A stretch of DNA of 64,000 bases, from NCBI GenBank assembly GCA_036674765.1, contig JARVKI010000066.1, positions 1-64,000 of the forward strand. Reading direction: 5' to 3'. The notes under the pieces were generated by a model. It was not told the DNA's origin and did not search any database. It was given only the letters and a program-made list of their open reading frames with translations. Of the stretch, positions 1 to 11,029 are shown piece after piece. Position numbers and translations under genes: made by a program. The stretch comes from Seiridium cupressi. Taxonomy: Eukaryota > Ascomycota > Sordariomycetes > Amphisphaeriales > Sporocadaceae. How positions within the stretch are numbered: the first letter of the stretch is position 1; every line of letters starts with the position of its first letter.

Positions 1-2229
1 TGCCGTGGCGTTTTTTTGTTTTTTTTATTTTGCATTTTTGTTGATAAAAAACCACCCCCATCCGCCAAAACCCCATTTCTCACCCGTCAACCGGGTCGCC
101 CCCCCCCCCCCCCCCCCCCCAACAGCGCCTGCATCGGCTGGCTCGAGCCCATTAGCCCTCCCCACCATATTCGCCTCCTGCTCTCTGGACGGCTTTCCGG
201 TCTTGAAGGTGCGAATCACGTTGGAATTAACTCAGGCAATATTAGATGTCATGGGTGAAACAATATCACCAATTGTTCAAGGGTCTGGCACTATAGAGCT
301 GCAGGAAGCAGAAGATCAGGCGACGATGTGGCGCAGGCAGGGTTGCACGCTTGAGGTATTGCAACACTCGCTCCTCGTGCGGAAAGAGGCGGCATATCAG
401 ATGATAAAAGATATTCGGCGAGACCATAGGACTAGCCAACGTGCCATTCTCTCATGAAACCTGGGAACATCGCCCCAATTCGATACATCGTCGTATGGAT
501 GCTATGAAGGGGGCAATCTTGGGAAAATAGATGAAAACTTTGGCTCAGCTATCGTAAGGATACCCACCGAATCAGGGCACCAGGAAAAAGAAAAGAGAGA
601 GAGAGAGAAGGATCTCAGGGAGCCGATCCTCAAGCACGAATTTGTTGAAGTAGTGCCTCTTTAAGGGTCAACAAGGTCTCGATTTTGTTAACATTTCTTC
701 CGTTGGTATCATTTATCATAGTGTTATAAAACTATTTATATATTAGTCTATATTGATTTGTAGTGGGGATTGCCACCATTCTCGGAGACGCGTAAAGGAG
801 TGACATCTTGACGGAAACAATATTTACGCCAATAGAACCGGAGTTGGTTCTCCGCAACCTCTGCCCACGGGACGCTTCTACCATCGCGTCAAGTACGCAT
901 ATGCTCCATTGCAGCACGAATCATACAAACGTGGCTTAGAAGCGTAGCAAGCTTGACGTTTAGTGGCAAATGGCTGTGGTGACGTTCTACAACGTCGATG
1001 ACCATTGTTGTAGCCGTGTCAAGTGCTGCAGGCGAGCTCCTTTACCGTTCTTCCAAGGATCGAGACGCAGCAGTTTCACAAGGGTAAAAAGAAGACTTCG
1101 CTCAAGTGTTGGGCGAACTTATATAACAGTTATGGCTATCGCTGCGCAGTAGAGGGCTAGATCTCCCAGACGGCGGGGTCAGACCAAGGCCAGGAAAGTC
1201 TGGATTCCACGGTCTAGACTTTGGAGCAAGTTTAGCCTGTTATTGAAGTTTGATACGCTCAGAGCTTTTATCAATGGTATACGAGGCAATCCGTCAATCT
1301 TTGGCCAAATGACACTGGAAGCAGGAATATTGGGTAAAGATCCGGACTGATAAGATCACCAGGTCGACGATATCATACTCATCCTTAGAGGGACATCCTC
1401 GGGGGGTAAACTGATAACTAGTGGTTGCTCAGAGGAGCCTACTTCGGAAAGGAAAGCCCTGGCAACGCATGGGTTTATGTTAGCCGCTCATGCTACTTGC
1501 TGGGGGATATAAAGATAGTATACCTTTCATAAATTAAAAGTCCCCACCACGTGTTCGTAGCTTTTAGGGCTCCTAGTTGGGGAGTGGGATTTACTTCCCA
1601 GTGTCTCCTGCTGTGGCAATGATCTCTGGACCTGTGCGAGCAGTGCCTTTGTGGCGAGATATGGAGACTGTTGACTGATGGCAGGTGCTCTTATATCTTC
1701 GGAGGGTGACTCTTGGGATGTGAGACTTTTGATCAAACAAATTGTCAACAGTAAAACGGAAGATTCGGCGCTGGGCGCTACCCGCGACGCGAATCAGGCT
1801 GCTCTGTAATCGAGTGCAGGAGATGACAGGCAAATGGTGGTGGAAGGGCAGGAAATGACGAGCAGTTATGTCGTCCACAAATTGACCGGTTGAACGAATG
1901 ATCCCCTGAACCTCGGTGTGAATTCCATCTCTGACTCAGCCCCTCCATGATCTAGATAGGGTATTTAACCTTTGAACACACTAGTTACCATGCTTCAGGC
2001 CTCTTTCTTCCCACAAGCTAAATAATGGCACTGTACTATACCTCGAAGTAGCAAGGGGAGGAAATGAGCGACAATGATAGACTGGCAGTCCATAGACCTC
2101 TCGGGGGTCCTACGAGCACCTAGCAGCACTACCTCCGGAAGAGGGAGTTGGAGGTTGGCTGTATTGTTTGGGAGTCAGCCTCTGCGTCTTATGCACCTTG
2201 GATTTTTAAATATTTAAGCACCCCTTGGC
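1..2229. other. Intergenic, no supported gene
   Basis: T-rich start, then a run of 22 C residues (99-120) and a short AG repeat near 594-608. Reading frames here are short, show no family resemblance and lack believable introns. A frame of about 90 codons ending at 457 is open but unrecognised; its N-terminal third is only the translated poly-C tract. I see no RNA gene. Confidence 0.6.
99..120. repeat. Poly-C tract (22 nt)
   Basis: Uninterrupted run of C directly visible. Runs this long are prone to sequencing-length error, and frames crossing it should not be trusted. Confidence 0.95.
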
Positions 2230-2760
2230 CACTTCCAGTCATTCGAGACAATCCCAGAAGCAAAGACTTATGGTGGCGTCCTTTGCAGGATTGGTGTCTT
2301 CCAGAAAATGTACCAGGAGACATACCTTCGAGACTACTCGGCCTCGAGTATTTCCTGGATATTTGCTCTCCAGCTAGCGCTTATGCAAGCAGCTGGGTCA
2401 CTCTATGGACGCCTAGTCGATACGAGCTCTCCTTTGTTTCTCATTCTTCTTGGTACGGCCACGCCTACCTCGTAGAAAGTGGGATCCCAGCCACCAGTGG
2501 TTCGACTTGAACCTGTTCAAACAGAAACAGTTCGCCTACTACACAGCAGGTGCATTCTTCGTCAAGTGAGTGCTCACTAGCTCTGGACAGGTCCACCATT
2601 CATGGGCGCCATTCTGAACCACCAAAACAACACAGACTGTTCGAGCGTCGAGATCTTTTCTGCCGTGAGCTCTGTTCTGGGTACATTTCTGCTAATGATG
2701 GCGACTTGCTTTGTGTCACAGTCTCAGGGTGGCAAAACGTGGAGGGTTGAGAAAGTCCGA
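2230..2760 (+). pseudogene. Relic of monocarboxylate-type MFS permease
   Basis: Three conceptual fragments in order match the fungal monocarboxylate-permease branch of the MFS. Positions 2272-2475 encode a stretch containing GVFQKMYQE, RDYSASSISWI and GSLYGRLVD, the usual helix 1-2 signature, and end in TAG. Positions 2497-2569 encode WFDLNLFKQKQFAYYTAGAF, a mid-protein loop and helix. Positions 2602-2750 encode AVSSVLGTFLLMMATCF, the last helix. The central helices are missing and the fragments are separated by stops and frame changes, so this is a deleted, non-functional copy of a protein normally near 450 residues. It lies just upstream of, and on the same strand as, a Zn2Cys6 regulator, which suggests a decayed regulator-transporter unit (inference). 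Confidence 0.7.
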
Positions 2761-3158
2761 ATTGACCTCGCTTGGACCACACTGTATGGGAAGTGGGGAT
2801 GGCAAACAAATCAGGCATGGAAACAGCATCAATGGACGGCAAGGTGTTTGCCAGAACGAAGGAGTGGGACCGGGTCGGTCGATCGGTGATGAGGTTGATC
2901 TCGCCGCACTGGACTGGACGCGCTAAGTTCGGCGCCGACATGCCACAAAGCGCCTAGCGTTGGTTTCGAGCGGAGCCAATCCAAAACCCAGTCGTCTACG
3001 GATCCGTACCTGTTCCAGTAATTCTCCCAATTCTTTCTCAACTTGTTAAAATTGTGTTCTCTAATGCCTGATACGGAGCCGAGGATTTCTGTCTGCATCT
3101 GATATCTTCCACATACACCCTGGGCAGCCCAGTGTTGTAGGAGCTCGGTACCGCCGCG

Positions 3159-5830
3159 ATGCCAGATGCCGTGGGTCGGAGACTTCTCAAAAGCTGTCAT
3201 CACTGCAAGATAAGGAAAGTGAAATGCTCCGGTACGCACCCCAACCATGTTATCTCCTAGGCTTCATTGACTCTATATTAGGTCATCCGGGGCCGTGTGA
3301 AGGCTGCATTGTATGTATGATGGACTGCTACGGAGCAAGCCCTTTCCTGACCCGTCGGCGCAGCGTCGAAAGCTAGAGTGCCGTTTCAATCGCGCGAATA
3401 TACCACGACGACCAAACAGTGCGTAACTGCAATCCACATGCATGCGTGCAGCCCACTAATATCCGTCCTTCTCCATAGCGAATGTCGATCTTATGGTCAA
3501 CACAAACACGACAACTCCTACTCGAGCAATTTCCAAGTCACCATCAAGCTCACATGTTCGTTTCCTCATACTAGCTGTGTTACACCCAGCAGATCTAATA
3601 CAAGAACAAGACCACTAAACCCATTTCGGAGCTCTATGTCGACCGCCTCCTCGCGCTAGCCCGTTCTACAGACATGCTCAAGTACAATAAGCCCTACACT
3701 GTCAAGGTAAGAGCTTTCTTTGCTACGCATGCCGACGCGAGGTTTCAGCTAACTAAGCAGGTAGAAAAATGGACTGTTCGGTTTGTGATATCGATCTTGA
3801 CCGCCGAGTCTTTCTAACAGTGTTCCTGTAGTTGGTAACTACAGCTTGACCTTTTTTTCCGACGGACGACTGCAACATCTCTCAACCCAACTACGGAACG
3901 ACAAAGTCAAGGACTTGGTGCGAAGAATATCATCAGTAATCAGCTCGCGCGTTGGTCACTACGATAACGTTTCATCAAGTACCATCAAATATGCTGCAGA
4001 TACTCGCCCGGTAACAGCGGTAGATGCGAATGCCGCAGCTTTCTGGATCAAGTGCAAGTGTCTTGCATGCAACCATTCGGCCACGGCTAATTGTCACAGC
4101 ATATTTCGAACAAGTACACCCATTCTACCCCTTCCTTGACCGTGGGTCGTTTGAGTCACTGGCATATGGTTCAGAGTTGCCTCTTCTCCTCGCTCAGAAT
4201 AAACCATGGTCCGCTCTGTATCATACTGTTTTGGCTTTGGGATGTCAAGTCACCGGTGGGGGCAGCTTTGAGCCGGGGAAGGGTGAAGCTTGGCGTCTCT
4301 TCTCAACGTCGCTGGCTATCTTTCCCGATTTGATGACGCTGCCCGACTCTCTCGTCCTTCTCCAAGCAATGGCAGCCATGACCATCTACTCGGTCGGTAT
4401 TTCGTGTTTGGCCGTCGAGCATGTCATATTGTCCGAGGCTGCTCGCAGGGCCCAGAGTCTTGGCAGCACCAACCTGTCAGGAAACGCATCCATCTCGTAT
4501 CAGAGGGTATTCTGGGTCCTTTACTCTGTGGAGAAGATTTCTAGCTTTCACCTCGGAAGGAACTCTGTGAGCTTTTCCCGATTGAGATTGACGTACCTCC
4601 ATGAGCAAGTACAACCCATTAACATGGTGACACCAGGTCTTTTTTGACCACGACATCGTGTCCCCGGTCCCAAATTTGCCTGAAGCAGTCTTCGAGGGCT
4701 TCGACTGGTTCTTAACAAGTGTGAGATACTCGAGACTGCTATCGAGGGCAATGACTTCCCTGTTCTCCGCAGGTGTTTTGGGAAACCCAGAGGATTATTA
4801 TCTCGCAGCGATCGACCAGCTGACAGAAGAACTGGACAAGTGGCGACTATCTATTCCAGTTCACCTTCGACCAGGAGACAATCCTGGCCGGCGCATTGCC
4901 CACCTGAGCAGTCTCATCCGGGTACCAACCATTTGGATGAGTTGTCTTTATAATAGTTTTCGACTCAGCCTCTGTCGGGCAACCCTCCATCTTGCGGCGG
5001 GTGCGAAGGAGGTAGTCAGCCCGGCGCGACAGGCGGCGGCTACCAGGACTATGATGGAGACTTCTCGCTCCACCCTAGAGCTTGCCACGTTCATCGATGT
5101 TGAGCCTTACACACCACTCTGGTATGATTCTTTCGAAACCGGCATGTTTGTTCCTAAATTGAGGCTAACGGATATTGCCAGGGTGCTTGGTGGCATTCCG
5201 CTAACATCTCACTTCATTCTATTCGATTTCGTCATTAACAACCCGAAATCCCCGGAGACGGCAACAAACTTGGCATTACTCGACATTGCTGGTGGCCATT
5301 TCAGCAGGATAGAATACGCTAGCGGTGGATGCCTACCCGGGTCTCTCATTGGCGAGTTCGCACATATTGCAAGGGACTTTGTGAACTCTGCGGATTGCAA
5401 TGGTGGAAATCCACCACGGCGACCTCCTTCACCATTGGCAGGTGTGGTTGGTAGGACCACTGCGTCGTCGCCGCCTGCATCCAGTCCAATCACTGGCAGT
5501 GACAATGACATCTACACAGAGACCATTACTAACAATCCCGTCTCTGCCATAGAGGCCATTCCCGGAGTATGTTTCTACACATCTTGAACAATGTTCTTAT
5601 GTCTACAAGCATCCAGTCTAACTTGTTCTCATTAGTTGACGATCAACCCGTTTCTAACGAACGACGATCTGCCCCTCTTGGATACACTATACTTTCCCAT
5701 CAACAACGACTTTATTGGGATGGATGGAAGCTCTGGTATGGGCACTGATATAATGAACTTGTTCAATACGTACATCCCGGGAATAGACCCCGTCTTCCTC
5801 AACCAGCCGATCGATGGCTCATTTGTCTAA
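3159..5830 (+). CDS. Zn2Cys6 fungal-specific transcription factor, apparent frameshift
   Basis: Nuclear DNA-binding regulator. The zinc cluster is split over three small exons (3159-3231, 3282-3310, 3364-3418) and reads CHHCKIRKVKC, then CEGC, then six residues and a final Cys, matching CX2CX6CX6CX2CX6C. Further exons are 3479-3555, 3605-3706, 3765-3780, 3832-4566, 4637-5566 and 5636-5830. The middle region (YFEQVHPFYPFLDR, then a long helical stretch) is the fungal transcription-factor regulatory domain. Splice phases agree everywhere except near 4085-4095, where the frame must move by one base between ACNHSAT and IVTAYFEQ. I found no intron that repairs this, so it is a one-base indel: sequencing error or a mutation truncating the activator half. 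The intron ending at 3604 uses a less common AAG acceptor. It is convergent with the neighbouring oxidoreductase gene, a possible but unproven target. Confidence 0.8.
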
Positions 5831-6148
5831 CGGCCGGAAGGGTGAGCCCAAAAGCATACTGCTCATGTAGCCATACTAGGCATGAATAATTATATCATAC
5901 TGACACAAGTCTGACATTCCACCTGCACTAACTCTTGTCAGTTGCGATGGGTCGATAAAAGGATACCGTTCATGCTCTAGATGTAATCGTCAGTAGTGAG
6001 CGTGAACTACATAGACATGGCCCATTTTAGATAGACAGCAACAAGTTCTTAGTATTATATGACCTGATGTCAATTAATGATTAATGAGTTTATAGTGTTA
6101 CTTTTATCTGTAGTGGATCATGATTCGTAAATTCGCCTACACACCCGT
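5831..6148. other. Short convergent spacer
   Basis: The 318 bp between the 3' ends of the regulator and the flavin oxidoreductase is AT-rich and has no gene; it presumably holds both 3' UTRs. Confidence 0.7.
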
Positions 6149-7961
6149 TCAAGCTCGGCACATCCTTCCGTCACTGGCAACAGTCCAAGCATCACTACCC
6201 ACGCCTTTCAAACTATAGAAGGTGCCATTGGGGTCCCACTTGTTCTTTATGGCCAACAACTGGTTGTAGTTCGAGCCGAAAAAATCCACCTTCCAGTTGG
6301 GCTGGTTGAAGTCCGCCTCGTTGACGTATGTTCCGCTTCCCGGTGTGATCGCATTCAACTGAGGCACAAAGTCGTCCGTCATCTGTTTCTGGGCAGCTAG
6401 GTTCTCGTCCCATGCATCTGGTGAGTTGTCCCACAACGTAATGAGCTGCATCTGCATGATAGCCGAACGCCATGCTGGGTGCGCTGCGTTAGTGGCACCC
6501 TGCACGTTGGCGAAGCTGCCGGCCGAGACTCCGGCGATGACGCCTTGAGACGTCAGGTTCTGGACGACCGAGTTGAATCCCTCGTTATTGGTCTCGATCA
6601 CGCTGCGAGGTATCAGGCGGGATCCGAACTGGTATGACTCAACGGCAAGATGGCCGTTGGGGAGAGGGCCCATATAGGTGGCGTAATGGTCGTAGTAAGA
6701 GAGCGTGGTGTAACTTGTGGACGAGGGGATGCCGAGTTCAGCCAACTTGGCAACAAAGGGAGCCAGGACGGTGTCCTGGACGTACTCTGCAGTAGAGTTA
6801 TACACAGTCACGGGATCGATTTGCAGAGCCTCGTTCGTGAGCAGGTACCCCACGGAGGCGCCAAGGTCGGTCATGTTGGGCAGCATGGCGTGGAAGGCCG
6901 TGACGGCCTCATTAAACTTATCCTGCGTCGTGTACGCAGCAGCGAAAGCGAGACTGGCTCCACCAATGTGGGCGTCAGGGAAAGCCCGAATCGTCATGGA
7001 GGTTACAATGCCGTAAGTCCCCGGCCCACCGCCAGACAGGGCCCAGTAGAGGTCGGGGTTCTTCTTCCAGGAGGCAGTCACAACAGTACCGGCGGCAGTA
7101 ACAACCTCGAATTCAAGGGTCTGATCGGCGGCGAGCCCGAACTCTGTGGACAAGGCAGAGTGGCCACCACCCTGGGTGAAGCCACCAGCGAGGCCAACAG
7201 TGGGACACTCGCCTCCCACAACGACAAGACCGGCGTCATGGGCAAACTCTGTAGCCCTATAACCGAGGACGCCGGCTCCAAGTTTCATCGCGGGGCCGGA
7301 GTAGGTGGAATCAGACCAGGAAGTCACCTCAATTGAATCGAGACTGTGTGTCCAGACGGCTAGGGCGGCAGCACCGGTGGAGCGGCCAAAGAAACTGTCA
7401 AAGTCAGCATCAGCTACCCAGTTCGAGAATCTGTAGATCGACATACTCATGACCGGTATTACGAACAACGAAACGGATGTTGTTTTTCTTGGCGAAGTTG
7501 ACAGTAGCAACGATATCGGCCGTGCTTGAGACATTAACCGCATAGCTGACATAGTTGCCAAGCACGCATGGTTTATCTTGAGCAGTAAAGGGATCGCAAC
7601 TCTGGTTGGCGAAATAGGGCTCCATAACCGAAGAGGAGGACTCCAAACTTTATGCAGGGGGACCAGGTGTCAGCAGGGGTATGCAACACACGCAGAGTCG
7701 ATAAGGCATAACCTACTGGGGCGTCGGGAGGGTCCAGTTTCCCTGCAGGGCTGCACAGGCGGCGGCATCATAGTTGGGATCGTGGCAAGGGGAACCTATA
7801 GGAACGGTGGCGATCAGACGCCCTCCAACGGTAGTGTTCAACTGTGACCAAGTCGTTGCTGACGGCCAGCAGGAATCGCCGGGCATGCAGTAGCATGCGC
7901 TTGCTTGTGCACCCATTGCAAACACAGCAGCTGCTGCAAAGACAGCGGTGGATGGTCTCAT
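6149..7961 (-). CDS. Secreted BBE-type FAD-linked oxidoreductase
   Basis: Predicted 563-residue secreted flavoenzyme of the berberine-bridge/6-hydroxynicotine oxidase family, which oxidises sugars, alkaloids or polyketide intermediates with O2 as acceptor. Exons on the minus strand are 7961-7717, 7647-7447 and 7394-6149, and the phases agree. The first 22 or so residues (MRPSTAVFAAAAVFAMGAQA) form a signal peptide. RNTGHD spans the second splice junction and supplies the His for covalent FAD attachment; GGECPTVG near residue 212 supplies the Cys, so a bicovalent flavin is expected. GGGPGTYGIVT is the FAD-domain continuation, and NYNQLL..K.KWDPNG near the C terminus is the BBE motif. The first intron uses an AAG acceptor. 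The substrate cannot be read from sequence. Confidence 0.92.
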
Positions 7962-9461
7962 GGCTTATTGGGAAGCTAACGAGCTGACTGGCAATACAGC
8001 AATGCTTCTTCGATAACACTATAGGACGGAGGGCGGACAAACGAGTGTTGGTCAGATTCGACAGGCCAGGCCAAAAGAGTGAAGACCAGGGGCGTCTCTG
8101 GACTGGTGTCCTCCGTCTATCAGAGGTGCAGTGCATCACGAATATATTCTAAGAGCACCGGTTAACGAAGACCTAAAGCCTCGGATAGTATACGAACTAG
8201 CCATGGCAAGGCAGAAATGAAATGATACGCCGACGAGGGTCGCCGGAGATGGAACGCTCTAGTGTCAATCATTTCTGGCGATGACACCGAGAGGGAAGCA
8301 TCGAAGGTGGACATGTTCGCTAGCCCTGCGGTGCAGTGCACGAGACGCATGAATCGTCTTCATAGTCGTTCGGTTACAAGCGATCCCCCAGGCCTAGTGA
8401 AGCTTATATCACGGACAGGCTGCAGGACCGTTGCACGGACCTGCCAAGGGGCAGCAGATGCTACGGCACCCGACTTGGGACGACGCATAATTTACGGCAT
8501 ATCTAGCAGCTCATTATGCCACCTTATGTATTCTGGGTCTAGGACGGCTACTCTAAGCGAAATTGGAACTGCAGTCCGGGGCCGCGTGGAGTCCCACACC
8601 GAGTGGGAGCTCCCTATCATAAACATGTGATACACAAGTCAAGACCCCTCAGGACTCAACGCCATCCCGCTTCCAGCTACTCTAGGCTCGGGATATGAAC
8701 TAAAGAGTATAGGACTCCCAGGCTACGTTCCGACGCTATTGGAAAATCCTCGGCCGAACGATTCCAGACCGAGCAGACCCTTTCTATTAGACGAACGCTC
8801 GGACAGCATGCCATGTTGTTTGCCGCGCTAAGATAACCCTGGAAATGGAGTTGGTGAACTCAAATGTCGGATTTAGACGGGCTCGGTCACATCCGGGCTA
8901 CCGGTCCCGATGGCAGAGCATTCTTGACTTCCAATTGGAGGCATTGAGCTTGGGCCCAAGAGGGGCGAGCGACGCTAAAAGCGACTATGCTCTGCTCAAA
9001 GCCACTCGTAGGAATACAGTACACGTACTGGGAATTGGCTTGAAGTTCGCCTTTGGAGGGCAATGCTGCCCCCAGGGGCTTAGAAGCGTTGACACTTGGG
9101 AGCCATACACCAATTTAGTGCAAATCTTATTTGCCACCTACTATCTCGGGCGTCGCTCAAACGCAATAATGAAACCCCAGAAACCGGAAAGGTCAAGTTT
9201 CAGTTTTATCCTGGACAGGTGGTGGAGACAAAAAGGAGATGTTCAGCCCATGGGCCCGCTACGTGGGGGAATCGCATCCGCTCGACTAGATCGACCCCGA
9301 TTTATCGGGAATGGTCCAAGAAATTTCCCAGATCTGTGGACCAAATAGAGAGCATGACCCAGGCCGACCAGGAAGGATTGCTGATCTTTCCTCGTGATGC
9401 TCTAGGTATTTGATGGTCATCATCGTGAGCCTGTCGTGGTCAATTTCTTGCAAGCAGAACC
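7962..9461. other. Intergenic, no supported gene
   Basis: The 1.5 kb between the divergent oxidoreductase and receptor genes presumably carries both promoters. Frames of 100-170 codons (for example 8845-9348 on the plus strand) show no domain, no biased composition and no family resemblance, and overlap others on both strands; I treat them as chance frames. Confidence 0.55.
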
Positions 9462-11029
9462 ATGAGGCCTGTCTTCCAAATTTGTCTGGCGCTGCTATCG
9501 GCGACCGTGCCCTGCACGTTGGCCCAAAGCTCGTCATCATCGACGTCGTCCTCGTCGTCCTCGGCAGCAGCGCTGCTCGGCACGTTGGACGAATGTGCTG
9601 TAAGGCATCAATGACCCGTGACTTCAATGATCGTATGAAGCTAATGATTGATTACACAGCTCGACTGTCTGGTAGTGGGAGTCAGTGGATCGTCTTGTAG
9701 TCTCTCGAACACAACGTGCGTCTGCACAAATGCGCCACTCCAGCAGAACATCACTCTCTGTGTCACGGAGAAGTGCACCATCACGCAAGCATTATGTGCG
9801 GTTCCCCTCCTCAGTTTCCGACTTCGAATTGACGAGGACTAACATGATTCAAGTCACGAAAAATGTAACGGAAACGATATGCCAAGCGCCGGTCCGAAAC
9901 AAGCAGCAACTGTCCTACGTCCTAACAGTAACGTTTGGAGTGATAAGTGCAGCCTCAGTACTTGCCCGGCTGGGTTTCAAGATCTTGGTACAACACATGC
10001 AGCCAAGCCTGGACGACTGGTTTATTCTCATCACCTTCCTCTCCGGCCTTCCGAGCACGATTGTGAATACCGAGTTGGTGATACCCAGCGGGCTGGGGAG
10101 AGATCTTTGGACACTCACGTCCACCCAGATCACCGACTTCGGCATGTATTTCTACGTCATGGCAATCCTCTACTTCTTACAGGTCACGCTTCTGAAGATG
10201 TCGTTGCTTTTCTTCTATCTGCGAATCTTTCCTGAGAAGATGATCAAACGGCTTCTGTGGGGAACAGTATGGTTCAACGCGGCGTTCGGACTCTTCTTCG
10301 TCGTGCTCACCATCTTCCAATGCCAGCCTGTCAGTTTCTATTGGACGAAATGGGATGGCGAGCATGAAGGAAAGTGCATTGGCATCAACGGAATTGCCTG
10401 GGCAAACGCGGGCATTAGTATTGCGCTCGATATTTGGATGCTTGCAATTCCGCTGTCCCAACTCCGGAAACTCCAACTGCATTGGAAGAAGAAGGTTGGC
10501 GTGGCGTTGATGTTTATCGTGGGTGCATTGTAAGTTTCGACCTTCCCAAGCCAAAGCCCCGGCGATGATCTGTGCTGACGTCTTCATCAAAAGTGTCACG
10601 GTTGTTAGCATCCTCCGTCTGCAGTCCCTTGTGATTTTCGCAGATACGGAGAATCCCTCGTGGGACTATCTCGGCGTGTCGAACTGGTCGGTGGTGGAGA
10701 TCAACGTCGGCATCATCTGTGCCTGTATGCCTTCTTTACGAGTCATTCTTGTTCGGATCTTTCCATCTCTCGGCGGCACTACAAGGGCGGCCAATCAATA
10801 CTACCAATCAGGAAGTCGCACTGGAAACAAATCCAAGGTACAAAGTCGAGCGGGAACAGGGGGCCAGATGCCATCGATTGTGCACTACCCGGAACCAAGG
10901 AAAGGAATCGTCCAGCAGCGGACGTACACAGTTCAGTACGATGACAGCGACGAGCAAAGTTTGGTACACATGCAAGACTTGGATTCTAAGGGTAACAAGT
11001 CAAGGAGCACGAGTGAAATGTCAGTATAG
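9462..11029 (+). CDS. PTH11-type seven-helix receptor with CFEM domain
   Basis: A 461-residue membrane protein of the fungal PTH11-like GPCR family, implicated in surface and nutrient sensing. Exons are 9462-9599, 9660-9795, 9854-10529 and 10594-11029, phases consistent. Residues 1-21 are a signal peptide, followed by a Ser-rich linker. A CFEM module follows, with cysteines in LDECA, LDCL, SCS, TCVCT, LCV, KCT and ICQ; it straddles the first two introns. Seven hydrophobic helices follow, with typical family pieces such as LDDWF, WTLTSTQITDFG, KMSLLFFYLRIF and SNWSVVEINVGIICACMPSLR. The last 85 or so residues are a hydrophilic cytoplasmic tail. The ligand is unknown. The second intron has a weak GTGCGG donor, so the residue or two at that junction is the least certain part. 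Confidence 0.92.

Noticed and set aside
8845..9348. 167-codon open frame as a gene
   Set aside because: No recognisable family, overlapping frames on both strands, and amino-acid composition typical of random translation.
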